In this document: positions 38,338-52,100 of the stretch, piece after piece
Numbering within the stretch: position 1 is the stretch's first letter
Layout: each line of letters opens with the position of its first letter
Source: Ooceraea biroi
Lineage: Eukaryota; Arthropoda; Insecta; Hymenoptera; Formicidae
Direction: 5' to 3'
Length of the DNA: 64,000 nt
Assembly (NCBI RefSeq): GCF_003672135.1
Contig: NC_039510.1
Span: 12,152,001 to 12,216,000, forward strand
Position numbers and translations under genes: made by a program
Notes under the pieces: generated by a model
Databases searched by the model: none
Seen by the model: the letters and a program-made list of their open reading frames with translations, nothing else
Told to the model about the DNA's origin: nothing

Positions 38338-39784
38338 CGAGGACAACGAACAACTCGACGGTAAACAAAACTACATTATAAAACAATATTATCTGACAGT
38401 GCGTCAATCTTGTGTAAATCAACGAAGCAGCGCTATAACGAAACGGCGCTAAGCTCGGAACACGATCGAGGCCTAACCCTCTGGCAATGTAGCTCGCTTA
38501 AATATCTTAGAGCTAGTTTGTAACATTCAGAATATCTTAATCTCCAAAAAAAATGTTGACGGATTGAAATTATGAATTTTTTTACTAGCATATCAGCAAA
38601 AGTAATGTTAGACTAGTCTAAGAAATTCACATCCCAAAAAATCGCGTAGAGAGATATCTTATCTAATTTGCAGATAAAGGTAATGGCAGATCGATAACAT
38701 TTTTATAGATGGTACTTTTTCTCATATGATGAATTTTTTTCTAAAATAATATTGCATATCATGAGCATACTTTAGAGCGATTCTGATGCATTATCTTTCG
38801 ACTCTGCAATTTTTACAAGGAACTCATATCGCTAAAGAGAGAATATCTTTCATCAAACTCTAGAAATCGAATTAAACGTATAACATAGAAACTGTGATTG
38901 TGCATAATATACATTTGCCGCGTACGAGTATACTTTAAGGATTGATAAATTCATATATCAGTCTGTAGTTCAGAGTGCGATTAAACGATGACTCGACTAA
39001 TAATTGCATGATTAGTGTATTGGGCATGAGTTACACAAAATTAACAGCTTGAGAGTTGTTCATAGACTGCCTTATGCTTAAATATCTTAGAGCTTGCAAA
39101 GTTTGAACTTATCATAGTTTAATCAGCCACAGTTGTTGTTCGGTGCGAAATATAGTTCGAGACTGTTGTCATACGAATACGTCGAACTTCTTTCGTACGA
39201 TAGATAATATAAATAACAGTGCATGATTAGCACTTTAGATGCGATAAACAAAAAATCACTTGAGGTACAAGATAATAACACACATTTTTAAGAAATTTTA
39301 TATTTTAATAGTATAATATATATATAGAAGAAAGAAAAGAAAATGTGAGAGAGAAATAATGTTATAAACCTCTAAAGGAATATATGCATATGCATGCAGG
39401 ATATGCAGGATAAACAAAAAAATATTTTACATTCTATTCTTAGATTTCATTACATAATCCATTGAATTGAAGAGTCTCTCTGAACATTAGCATTTTGTAG
39501 GAGAGATTTTACGATTGCACTTTATAATCTCGACCATTTTCGAACCATTCCTCCTTCCTTGTAATTCTAAAACAAGTAAGATTTACATTTACATAGATAG
39601 CATATCAAAAAAGTTAAGACATATATACATTCTGACATGTAAATTAGTGATTTTTCATATTTTAGTATTTTGCATTTAGTCAACTATTTTGCCAACTAAT
39701 ATCTTTTTATTGTAGTAAATGAGCATCAAGCCCGTCTTTAAATGTAGGCTTCCAATTTCTGCTTCTGGGCGCAACTTTTTTCTG

Positions 39785-39797
39785 AATAAAGAATAAA
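39785..39797 (+). terminator. ERMP1: Paired poly(A) signals, proximal ERMP1 end
   Basis: Two AATAAA hexamers seven bases apart, followed by GT-rich sequence (cttgttgttaacg), make this the best-formed poly(A) site after the ERMP1 stop. Confidence 0.5.
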
Positions 39798-41428
39798 GTT
39801 TCTTGTTGTTAACGTCGATTTCTGCTTATAAAATGTGTATCTCACGATAACGTACTTCTAACAATACCTGATATGATTCGTTTTTGACATACGTCATATC
39901 TGTTAAGCGTTACAGTTTCAGTTTCTTTGATTGTTCGCAATTAATATCAATTTTTTATACGAGCAGAAAGCACTGCTTTCGTTATTAAGCAGATAAAACA
40001 AATTTTATTTACAACATTAACTTTGTTGATTAGTTCAGGATGTCTAGATTTTACTTAATAGTTGAAAGACAATATGAAATGTGTTACGCAAAATAATATT
40101 TTTCACCTTATTAATAGCTACCATGCGCCTAAACGCTTACGCCTATGCTGCATGTTGCTCCAACTTAATAAATTATTCATTTTGCAATACTTTACAAAAT
40201 GATGAGCATAATATAATTACTTGATTGATATCTCGCGAATTGGAAGTTATCTATGAATATTAGTGATAAATAGTACAACACCTGTTCATTATAAAGAAAT
40301 AATAGTTTTATATATATACGAATCAAAGTTATACGTAGTAACATTGTTAGTAAAATATACAATGCGATTTTAATGACGGTTAAACATTTCTGATGTAAGG
40401 CATATTGGAGAATGTTTATGTAATATATTTTTATATATTATATAGTTTATATATTCGTTATTTCTCTCATGTGCTGTTCGTTACATAATTTACGCATTAG
40501 ATGATTAATATTGTTGCATTAATTAATTATCTATATGCGTTAAATTGTGACTATTTTATCCGATTATTCATGAATTTCCTCGTGAAATAATAATTTTAAC
40601 AATTTGTTGATAATAATGTTTTAATTGCACAAGTTCATGGTTCTACTTAATTATCGTACACAAAGTTATGAACAATAATTACCTCAATTTTGGCAGCGTT
40701 ATTTATTATGGTTTGTAAGTAACCGTGCTATGTATTACGATTTAGTTATATTCCTTTTTGCACATTTTATCTATATAAAAGTGTTCTTATACATAGAGGG
40801 AGAGAGAGATAAATCTATATAGATTTTGGTGTATTCTGTGATTTTTTTAGGCGGTCGCTAATATTAAGAACACAGAGTTTACTATTGTAAAATGAGAGTG
40901 TAAAGTGTAAAGCGCGCTATTAACAGGGTTTTTCATTTTACACTGGTAGGATTAAAACGAAGTTAAGTAACAATAATGAAGTCTGTTTTGGCGTTAATCG
41001 TTTTGATGTGATTCTTTTTGAAATTAACAAGTGCATTTGTCCTGGAAGGCTTCCTTTATTATGCCTGAATCTTAAACACTTGTACTTTAGTCACTTCGTT
41101 TTATGCCAAATATCTTCGCCGGCCAAAGGGAAAAGATCCATCCATGCATGACATATGCATAATTATATAATTCGTTACTATTATTCTGTATAGAGGGCGA
41201 TAAATCGCGATGTGCTATATCGCGGAATTGAATTCAAGGGATTTAATGTTCGATAAGCAAAGCGTACAGTACATAGGTAGTAATATATCGTTTCCCCAAG
41301 AATTTATTTATACACAGGCATATATGTTCCTGCTTGCGTTTGAGTTTTAATTTACTGATATATACATATATTGCGACATTGTTATTTGGCAATTGTTATT
41401 ACATGATTAAGAGATAGTGCGAAAGGAA

Positions 41429-41434
41429 AATAAA
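41429..41434 (+). terminator. Distal poly(A) signal candidate
   Basis: AATAAA followed by sequence with several T and TTG runs (ttgttgcaatagtttg). It could be a distal end for ERMP1 transcripts or unrelated. Confidence 0.3.
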
Positions 41435-41450
41435 GAATGAATATAATAAC

Positions 41451-44400
41451 ACAATATCGATTTTGTTGCAATAGTTTGACTACCACTTTATTATACTTGA
41501 TTAGAGTTTGTCAAGTATTTGGTATTAAAATAAGTTAACACATTGAAATCATCAAATACATTTTAGCTTAGTATATTAACTCTTTCTTTTGTGAACCTGT
41601 TAAATAAATTAAGTTTTATTGATATTTGCTCTATGTCATTGCCGCACTCTTGTTGCGTGTTTAATCGATACGAAATTGTACACGTTATTCAACGAATCAT
41701 TTGTTCGTCATCAATTTCCTGCTTCCTGGGGAACACTCCTCTACGATTGTTACAATGTGTTACAAATTGTTACGATGATGCATGTAAGTTCCACAATCAT
41801 TCGCGCAATGTAAATCTTACAGACAGTATAATAATAACTCAAGGAATTTTGCCAGGCGTTTTAAAGTATACTTATTATACTTTTTGAGTCGTTTAAATCA
41901 AATTGATTATGATTATTTAATGATGTTAAATAACATACTCGAACATATAATATTTATAATTATAATATTATATTTAATATATAATCATTCTTTCAAAACA
42001 TTTCTTCTTATAGCACACTGCATTATTTTACATATTGATATAATTGTCAAGTATAACATTTTGAATGTGCTTTATGTAAAACTCATAACAGAATATTCTC
42101 TGGAAGTCTCTACTGCACGGAGTATTCTTTTCGATATTTCCCATAGCATTTATGGTGACCAGAGACCACGTGAACCAGCGAACCAGCGAAAGCCCGGTTC
42201 TCTTTTGCGTGTTTCGTAAGAAATGTGTCAATATTGACACACCGGGCATCCTGTAACGCGAGAATGATTTCCTGGTTAAAACGATCCGCGGTCGTCGTGT
42301 CGTCGCACTGATCACTGCACCATACCCGAGGTACGATTATAATTTCACGTATTGCGATATTATCTGACAATGAGTGAATGTGAAATGACTTTCTATATCA
42401 TAAAGAGATGTGGAAATGATAAATTGTGTTTTGTGTTGTGGAAAACAATTATATGAAATAGAAGAGCTGAAACAAAATTATAACTTGGAAATTTTTGTAT
42501 AATTAAATAGTGGTGTCGTGACGGTAATAAACTTGAGAAAAGACGCTTCAAATTTGGGTAAGTGACATATTTTTTTCACTCGATTTTTGACTGAAGTACT
42601 CGCAACTTTGTCATTTAACGCTAACTGTAGCTTCCGCAAAATCCATTTTTATCCACTGTTTTCTCAGACCAAGTTCAATCAGCATTCAATGCATTCTTCG
42701 TATCGGTCAAGTCAGACTCAAGAGTATCAGGCCTTTGTGCCGATTTATAAACATGCGGACAGTGTTATTACGTTATCACACGACGTTTGATTATGTATGC
42801 CCGATTGCGATAAGGCGCACGGACTCGGGCCGTGGTATCGCCGCGATAAAGGAAAGCTCTTTTAGTATAGAGACAGGATGTCTTTTTCTCTCACGTGAAT
42901 TAAAAAAAAGTGACATTCTTTCGCGACATTGACATTCATCGCGCGAAATTGAATCTTTATTCCACTCGCTTCCAACATAGCGACGTAACAAAATGCGCAA
43001 AATGCTTGAAAAGAAATGCGTTTTAGTGTACGAGAGAAGTCTCTTTCAGTCCTTAAAAATCGAGTTGTATTTAATTCAAACACGTAATTTTATTGTAACT
43101 ATTGTAATAAAAAGTAACTTGAACTAAGAACTTGGAGGAGACGATTTTCATTTCTCACACTTGACAATGAGTTCGAGATCTTTGCAGAGGCGACAAGCTG
43201 TCGTGAGGCAAAGGTTCCAACGAAACGATATAAATGTTACATAAGCACTTGTATGTTCCTCGCAGTTTGCACACTCATCGACTTATCGTGTTCGATCGTG
43301 TCCGATGTGCGTTCAATGTGCCTGAATTAAACACTAGGTGTCAATTAGATTTGCAGTACGACCGTTCATTTTTAATTGTGTGTACATGTGATCGGAGAAT
43401 AATAAGGTATCGCTAATTAAAACTAATCGGTGATCGTATTATCAGTGTGAACATCACGAACGTGATCTCTTCGATAATCATCGAAGCTATAAAGTGATTT
43501 GCTTCAGAATATTTTAACGACTGACAAATCAATTGCATAAATGCTTCGCAAAGCTGCTTGTTATGTTCAGAGTAAAATCAAATCATATTCGATTCAACGT
43601 GTTGCACGTCAGGGACGAACAAGGAGCATCTTCTTCGTAGACGAGTTACATGGCACACCGATATTCATTTTCGAGTCATTTCTCGCTTAAATCGGATTTA
43701 ACATTAGTAGTATTAATTGGTCAATAATGCGGATCATGCGCAAAGTAGAACTATATAATTATACCTAATTACATTCAAACGGTAAGTGAACGCAATTGCG
43801 CTCAGAATGCGTCGCGGTCGAACCAGCACAGGTTTCTATTGGCGATCCGCTAATTGAGACACTGCGCAATTATGAGCGACCTGTAAAACAACTTGTTGAC
43901 CGCGGTATATTGCAGGTGCGCCGTTTACTATTCAAGCCTCAACTGAATGAGTTAATTACCGTTCCTTTAATTATTGGGGTGCTAATAACGGCCGGTCGGG
44001 GCAAATCTTTCCATCGGAGGCGCAGATCTCGGGGAAAATCGACGCTTCCGCGAGGATCCGCCGCTTGCATCTTGCCGGTACTCTCACTTCCGATTTCGTT
44101 CGTTGTCACGAAATTCCCTCCACTTGCCGATTCCTCACCGATGTGAAGTCTTGCGACGCGTTGGCGTCCCACAAAACTGTAGCCGCTTGTTCTGCAATTA
44201 GCATGTGTGCACTGGTCGCTTCGGTTTAGTAAAGGTGTTCCACACAGTATGCCTCATTTGCACGGCCTACTTCTGCCGAGACTTCTGCTCTGTTACACGA
44301 GTATTGCGTTCTTCTTTGCTCGTCAATGTTGCTCATTGTCTCGCTGTGGGAATGACAATTACGGAAATAACCGTGAAAAATATTTTTTCATTAATAACAG

Positions 44401-47400
44401 TTGTATATCATTAATCCTAGCGTGTTACAAGATCGAGTATGCAAATACTATATTCGAAATTAAGGATACGCATAAAAGCCACGGTGACGATTCTGCAAGA
44501 TCTGATTTTTATGTATCAGTCACATTTCTCCCGTCTTCGTTTTATAATGTTTGTATTATTTGCAATGAAAATAATGTATACATCGCTCATTTCTATTTAA
44601 TCCTTCTGTTATTCCTTGTTCAATTTCAACGTCCACGAGAAAGATAAACATATTTAACGGTATATGCGATAGGTACAAAATACACATGCAAAACCCCTAC
44701 CTTTTAAAAACTAAAAATGTGTTAAATAATCCACGCGCATCGCCTTCTCATTTATTCCATTCGCGACAATTCACTGGCCGACTAAATTCGTGAAAACCTA
44801 TCGCCGAAACTTTTTCGATTAAACTCGCGGCTGAGAAATGCCGGCGCATATTTATATCCGGCGCTTCGCAGAGAATATAGTCGCATATCGCTGGTAGCCG
44901 AATATTCCGAACCGGATGGAAGGTGCACGCGTAGGTGCGTTCCATCGAAGTCGCGGGTACGTGTGTGCGTCTCCGTGTGCGTGGCCGCGCGTACGTGTTT
45001 CGCGTACGAATTAATTGTTCCTCCAGTGGCGCTTTTTTGCTTTCTTTCCTTCTCGTGTCGTTGAATACGGTGCCAACAACAACGGCGTTAACGGCGACGG
45101 CGGTGGCGGTGGCGGTGGCGGCGGCGATAGCGACAGTGGCAGCGGCAGCCCTCATCATTGTTACCAGCGATGACTTTCTCCGCAACGGAACACTGTGAGC
45201 ATTTCTCGACGTACCTGCGATAATCGCTTAGTAAAACTGAAATAAGAAAATTATTTGAAACGCTCAGTTTTAAATGACATTTTTTTGAGATAAATTGAGA
45301 TAAAATGTGCTGACCTGAAAGCTGGGAAGCATCTTTCCCGAAGATGATGCTCTTGGAGGTAGCCCTAGTCTGATGAAGCAAATTCCATGAGGTGAGTGGC
45401 TAAAAATAACATTAAGTAACAGAAATAAATATTGCTGATTAAGATCTATGAGTTTCAAGCTTCCTGACAAAAATAATTCATATAAAAATGTTGTGTTCTA
45501 TTCAGAATTGATAAATCTATGAAGCTTGTTCTAGCATAAGGGGTTTTTATGAACAATTACTGTGATGATTGACTGCGCGACTTACTTAGTGTTATTCCAA
45601 ACTCTAATCTTTGCTGCTTGCAACCAAGATATGGGTAAAAAATACGAGCATACTTTTATCCAAGCTCATTAGATAGAACGTGTCTTCTTAGCATACGCGC
45701 GATTAGAGTTACGGTATGCATTATATGGTTATAGCGCGCATGGGAGCACTAAACCTTGTGCAACACCAGGATGCCAGGTTTATACAGCTGTTCGATAACG
45801 TCATGGGTACTTTCGCTGAAACTTCTGGTCGGAGGTATCCGCAAAACTGAATATTAAAGTATTTTATTCCCTATGAATTGAAAAGCATTCGTTTCTATGT
45901 GGCAATCGCCGCATATAAACTGCGCGATAATTTAAAAGAGATTTGAGATGAGATTTCAACAAATTAAGTATTCCTGATGATTTTTTTCTTTATGAAAAAC
46001 GAGAATCGAGGCTATAGAGTTTTACCAATGATTACTGCTTGTAAGATTAGTACATCCTTTAAACGAACTATTATCATTTCGTAAAATATAAAACAATTAT
46101 TTAAAAATAAATTTAATATATTTAAAAACATTTTTTTAAATTATTGCATTTGAATCAACGTAAATCCTCTGACAAATTTAAGAATACAGTATAAATATCA
46201 GTTAAAATAATTTGAATTTCCGGAAACCAGAAAATATGTGCAAAACCAAAATTGATACGGCAATTATCGGTATTTTTTTTACAAATATAAGCGCGCAGAG
46301 AAATATTATTTAAAAAACAACGCCATACGATGTCACCCAAAACCATACCGGTTTCAACATCCACCTAGTTTATGATGCCATCATGGTGGAATGATAATGA
46401 TTCCACTGTGAACGCGAAGATGCGCGGAAAATAAGCGCGAACGCGAGCGCTTGTCTATGTACACAATGGGTATGATGTCATCGGTCGATGCTCGGTATTT
46501 GGTACACGGGTTACGCGTGATCGGCATGAAGAGACGTCCGCCGCGAGAGCGATTTGGTCAGCCGGTTCTTCACCATATCCGGTCACCGATGGCCACACAT
46601 AATCTCCAGTAGTGGCGCGCAGGTTCGCCCAATACCGGAAGTCACGAAGAGCATTAGGATCCTGCGGACGTGCATGGCACGCATACATGTGTACGTATAC
46701 GCGCGTATGGATGGAATTTTCATTCCGATCGGGTCCGCCAAAAAAACGCTTCTCGAATTCACTTCCGGCTGAAACTGTTGGAGAAAAAGAATTATTCTCA
46801 CGTATATATGTCGCAAACTTTTGGCCTTTTTTTTCATTTTAGTCCGCGCAAAGTATCTCGAGATCGATAAAAGTTATAAAAAAATTATTACAAAATAAAA
46901 TTTGTAAAATAATAAATAAAAGAAATAAAAGTTAATAAAAAGATTATTTCTTAATATAATCCAACCGTTAGACGATTAGTTACGAGTACTGTTTGTTACG
47001 GCCATTTATCTTTTAATCTTTTTTTAATCTTTGAAAAGAAAGATCGATGTTAACAGCGTGACTAATGCTGGGAGCAATGTGTTATAAATTGTGAAGGCTT
47101 CTAGGGACTCCTCAGAGTGGATGCACAAGAATGCAGCAATTTCAGACTTGTCCGTTTTGACAACGGAAATTGATTATCCACGATGACGAACGGCGTGGAA
47201 AGAGTGGAAAGAGACCAGCCTGAAACGCATCGACTCCACAACCAATGGAGTAGGAAGGTAAAAGACCATTCCCCCCCTTAGAGGCTGTTTAGTATACATG
47301 GTATACACGCAAGTCCTTGCGTCCACATCTTTGAAGGTACGCACCCACGCTATCAGTTCTTTGACGGACTTCCAGCCTCGTACAGGTGCAGGAGTTCTCT

Positions 47401-48980
47401 CGGAATTGAGTGTCGAATTAGCTTCTCCATCTTCCGCGTCGCTGTTCAGCTTTGAACTCTCCTTCGTGGAATATTATTGGAATATCAATCGTGAATATTA
47501 TCCGGAACGCTCAGGAAATCCCTCGATGATTTTATTGATCCGTTTTCTGGAATTCAGCGAAGTGACGAGATCATTAAATGACTGAAATCTTCACATAAAA
47601 CACTTGGATATTTTTAATTAATCAAATTATAAATACTGGCAATTGCAGCCTCCTCAAATTCCTTTTAAATGAAAATAAGTAATATTATATTTTTTAGCAA
47701 TGAAATATGTGTTAACATTTCAACGGTTACGTCTGACAGAAGTGCAGCGTAAGTATATTTTCTCAGTCATGTTTCTCATTTAAACATTCCTGATTATTTT
47801 CTAATTATTAGCAGTGTACTAAATACATGTGTGAGTGTAAGCGAGACAAGATGAATTTACTCGTCTTATTGCGGTGCGATCTTACCACATTTCTTACCAT
47901 CAGATGAGAACGAAAGTTACGTATAATAAAATTTGTTCAGTCTGCGACAAGCGATAGTTTGGTCATTTTCGATATCTAAAACACTTCCAATATAAGAATT
48001 TTTCCTTTTTTAACTGGACGTTTAGGAGGCAAGATGTCGGCATAGCTGATGTAGTTTGAAATTCGGCTGTGTCACATCCAGCCAACCAAATGGCCAGATG
48101 ACAGCGCAAATTTTTTTCAATAAAAACGTACCTAGGACAAAATAAAATAATTCTTTTTCACGTTTTTAAATATAATACAAAGAGATTACTTTCTTTACAT
48201 ATTGGATTGTGTGACAAGTACTTTCAGATTTTTTGGAGTAAATCAAGTCGGTTTCACATAACCAAGCTTCTCTAAGCGCAGTGCAACAATTTTATTTGAG
48301 TTTTTTTATTGTTTGTGTCATTACATGTTATATTATTCTAATTTAGTGATTTAACTTCTGGCTATTAAATTGGACCTATTCGATCCATTTGTTAGAAAAT
48401 CAAAAGTTACTTATTACATAACCCAATATATTTCCATTAATAAATTCATGATTACTTTTTCCTATTCGATATTCCTTCAGCGAAGAAAGTTGCGCCAGGT
48501 AAGTTAAACAATCGAAATTTATACATAACCGCGACTAGAGGCAATCGTTAACAAATATGGATTCCGAAAATTAAAGAGTCTGCGTTAAACAATTTCTCAC
48601 GATCCTTGTCAGGCATCGCTCGATGTTATTTAAACATGTCGAGGAATCGATATCTCGTGAACTGTATCGTATAAATCCACTTTTTCAACTGCACTGTCGG
48701 TATGTTCTTACAGTTTTTATTTTTCCTTTTTTTCATTCACATGCATTTATAATTCAAGTGCAAGAGATCTCTAATATAATCCAGTTAAATAAAGAATATA
48801 CGTTACGTTACATTTTCTGTATTATAAAAGCGTGAATAAAGTGTACAATCGTGCTTTACAAGAAAGAAGGAAGAATCAAAATAAAGTACAGAAAGTGCAC
48901 TAAGAGGAGCTGGCAGTTTCGTGTAGGTTATGTTATGACAATGCGATCCAAGTTACATCTCGCTTTATTCTGATACGAGA
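41451..48980. other. Intergenic region, no supported gene
   Basis: About 7.5 kb with scattered open frames (41591-41887, 42110-42370, 43796-44146, 44748-45185, 46455-46688, 47298-47585). None has recognisable products, codon bias or consistent splice sites. A GGCGGT-type repeat lies at about 45088-45125. The right end should hold the upstream promoter of the EFCAB14-like gene. Confidence 0.4.
45088..45150. repeat. GGCGGT-type trinucleotide/hexanucleotide repeat
   Basis: Imperfect repeats of GGCGGTGGCGGT and GCGGCGGCG in a CpG-rich patch (about 44900-45180). An overlapping minus-strand open frame reads as Ala/Val/Thr runs and is most likely only a by-product. Confidence 0.7.
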
Positions 48981-48988
48981 TATAAAAG
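48981..48988 (+). promoter_or_regulatory. TATA-like box upstream of the first alternative exon of the EFCAB14-like gene
   Basis: TATAAAAG lies about 175-200 bases upstream of the candidate start codons at 49156 and 49183. It would place transcription initiation near 49010 and supports a separate promoter for the upstream exon set. Confidence 0.4.
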
Positions 48989-49155
48989 TCAGTGTGCAGG
49001 ATATGAAGCTTCGCTTAAGAAACCTTAGGAAGCTGTTCGATAAGAGAAGGTAATATTATTGGAACGCTCATTCGTGCGTGTATGTGTGGTGCACAATAAA
49101 TGGTGGAGGTTATGACGTTACGTCGGTTACGGTCATCGGACAGTTTTGAAAATTC

Positions 49156-52100
49156 ATGACATGCAACACCTTTCTGGCGAAGATGGAGAAACCGAATTCG
49201 AAGGAGACCATCAATTTGCTCGATCTGCTCTCAGAGAGCAATTCTGACAGTGCAGATCTGATTCTGACACCACAGAAAAAGAAGAAAGTCAAACGGTAAA
49301 CGATTGTTCATGATCTAGAAATTCGATGACTCATTCACGCGAGTTACGATCTTGATCTCTCGTAATGTGTAATATTCTTAAATTACAGACGGCACAGATC
49401 AAGGATCTTATCCAGGACCAGACGCAGCAGTTCCTGTGGATGCAACAAGTCTGATATGCGGGTTATATCTTTGTGGCTAGCAGCGGTATTAATTACATTT
49501 TGGCTAATCGCTTTATCTTGGCTAGCAGCTATACTATACGGCGAGATTAAGAAAATGGACATATCCATAAAGTCAGGTAATTGTTCCTTTAGCTTGCCAG
49601 AAAGGTAAATGGTTTTACCATTAAGAGATTTTGAAATATTAAGATTAAGATGTATGAAAGGTTCTAATTAAGTTCTAAACTATTTTAATTAAGTACTCAA
49701 TACATAGAGCTTATATACTGAGTGTATGTGTGATACATATTTCTTTATCTTTTAAACTTTCCTCTTCTGAAACTTTGCACACTGCGCTTTAATTTCAAGT
49801 AACTTTTACTTTCGATTAACTATTGTCAATCAAAAGTAAAAGGAAGAGAAAAGAAATATTTTAAGAAATAAATTAAAAGATTTCTTAATATTACATGTAT
49901 GCTTACATGTTATTCCACCATTTATTCTGTTATTCAATACTTTGTATAGCAAATATAGTATTTCTTCTTAAATGGCAAATTATTTAAATTGCCATTTTAT
50001 TCTGATATAATCTGTGTGTTTTAAATATTATTGGGAAACGTAATTTTTTATTTGCAAGGTTTAGATTTAATTTTTATTTTTGAGATTATTATATAACTGT
50101 TTTCTTCACGTAATCAATACTACTCTTGCAAATTATTTATAATTATGCTATTAACAATAATCGCTATTGATTTATTCCGTACACTTTCAAACAAAATTTA
50201 TGGTTACTATTACCTCTTTTAAAAAGGGAATTATTTGATAGTTACGGTTGTAACGACAGAATAATAATCAACTCCAACCAGTACCTTATCAAACCCGCGC
50301 GGCATTGCTCGCCGCTGTTGGAAATTCCCTATGTGCGTACGTTCTTATCAGAGAAACCCCCCAGCGGACTTCAGTCGCCTACCAACCCTCGAGCAGTCGA
50401 TATCAGACGTCGGCGCAGCTGGCGAGTAGCGCGTCGCCGCACTGCCGGTTTTACAATATCAGAAAATTCGTCGGGGCTTCGTGTGTCACGCTGTCGACTT
50501 GGTTTCAACGCTGTGTCAACTTGGTTTCGCTTATGCGAAATCCTCGGTGTGAACATTCTGGACACGTCTACCCTCGATCCTCGCGAAAAAAGTGAAACGC
50601 TGCCATTGCTCTCGCACCGTCCACCCGCTTCCGTCTACCGTCGCGCGGTAATCGATTAGAATCGCTTCTATAATTCATCCCTCTCGTAGGTCAAGTTCCA
50701 TACGCACGAGAGCTCGCCCGTTCTCTTCTTCTTTTTCTCACGCGGATCACAAAACGTCGTATTCTCGCCGTGCGTTCAGTCATCGAGCGCGAGCCGCAAA
50801 TGCAAGGGGGGTACGAATGCCGAGAGGGTAGTTTTGAACGTGAACTGAAAAAAGTGATCATTGCGATTGATATTACTTCGATACGCATAAAATAAAACGC
50901 GGCATATCAATTTTCTAGGTAACGGATAATGCTTCAACGTAAGTAGAATTGAGATAAAATGTTTAAACAAATGTGAATGCAGAACTATATAAATAAATAT
51001 GAAAGCGGTAAAATAAGTGAATCTGAGTGAGAATAAAATCGGTTTTGCATTCGTAATGAGAAAGCTGACACAAAAATATGACATGATATGCTTCCGGCAT
51101 TGTATAATATTTTTCACATTCCGACATTCACGTAGCTTTGCATTTATGTACACATCTATGAACGCGATCCCTCGAGTGTGACTTTTTTATTTGCGCAATG
51201 CTCAATAAAATCACATGTTCAATGCCAACGCGAGACTATTAGACGCACATTTGGCCGCTGAACACATTTTGCGCGACTAGAATACGAGAGAATTCGCACT
51301 GTTCTCTTTATTCCTCGCGCAATTATCACGCTTTGCGCGCGCGAAAAGAGATGCTTTCCCGATTAATAACGGAAGTACAGTGGAGTGCCATGAGGTTTGT
51401 GTCATCGGTATGCACTGCCGTGTTCGCATGCGAGCTACCGCTTCAGGATGCGACTATACTCCAGTCTGACGCAAATACAATAAATATTTAAGCATACGCG
51501 CGTATAGACACACCGGCAGAGTCGTGGAGTTGACACATCGTCGATACATATTGCTTCCGTGACGCTGCTTCAGCACTTTCCTCCGCACAAAATTTACGAT
51601 GAACTTGATGTATGGCTTCAATATAAGTATTGCATACACCTCATCCTGCTAATGCAAGCTGTTTAACGAGTTTAGCATTAATCTACCCGATTATCTAAAT
51701 TACCCAAAAGACCCCTTCTACAGAAATATAGAAAGAATTTAATTAAAAGCTAAAGATTATTCTAAAGTTGAAATATATACACAACAAAATATATTTTTTT
51801 AAAGCAATTTGATATATTTTTGTATTATTATATTAATGAACGGAATACGCAAGAATCAAATGTAAAGCTACGCACATGTTAAATAATAAACGCAGGGTCA
51901 AATGATAAATGACTAATACGTCAGTCAGTATTACGCATGGTGAAAGTTGCATGGATTATCAATGCAAGAATGATAACTAATTAGTCATTGTCATGGTCAT
52001 TAAATTAATAAGTTATTATTAATGTGATTATTAATATTACAGAGATCATTAACATTACTTGCTTTCATTATGTCATAATTGTGTGTCGTCGTGAAATGTG

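Larger units (their letters stand above)
38338..41450 (+). other. ERMP1: Probable ERMP1 3' UTR
   Basis: AT-rich sequence without introns or coding potential. Poly(A) signals occur at about 1.4 kb (paired AATAAA, 39785-39797, followed by TTGTTGTT) and 3.1 kb (AATAAA, 41429-41434) after the stop. A 19-bp sequence (gcttaaatatcttagagct) is repeated exactly at 38496-38514 and 39076-39094. A long UTR with two ends is inferred; it could also be partly intergenic. Confidence 0.45.

Noticed and set aside
42110..42370. Overlapping minus-strand frames considered as a decayed transposon fragment
   Set aside because: No retroelement or transposase motif could be recognised and no terminal repeats were found.
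43796..44146. 116-codon plus-strand open frame (VKQLVDRGILQ...)
   Set aside because: Begins plausibly, but there is no known family, no flanking exons and no supporting splice sites. A chance frame is the simpler explanation.
44748..45185. 145-codon minus-strand open frame with Ala/Val/Thr runs
   Set aside because: The runs are a translation of a GGCGGT-type repeat; the remainder has no recognisable domain or splice context.
46455..46688. 77-codon minus-strand frame in a GC-richer patch
   Set aside because: No homology recognised and several overlapping frames of similar length exist in other phases.
49156..49576. Treating the upstream exon pair as a separate small membrane-protein gene
   Set aside because: The second exon ends in an open phase-1 donor, and no terminal exon was found before the phase-compatible EFCAB14-like exons. 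An isoform explains it better.
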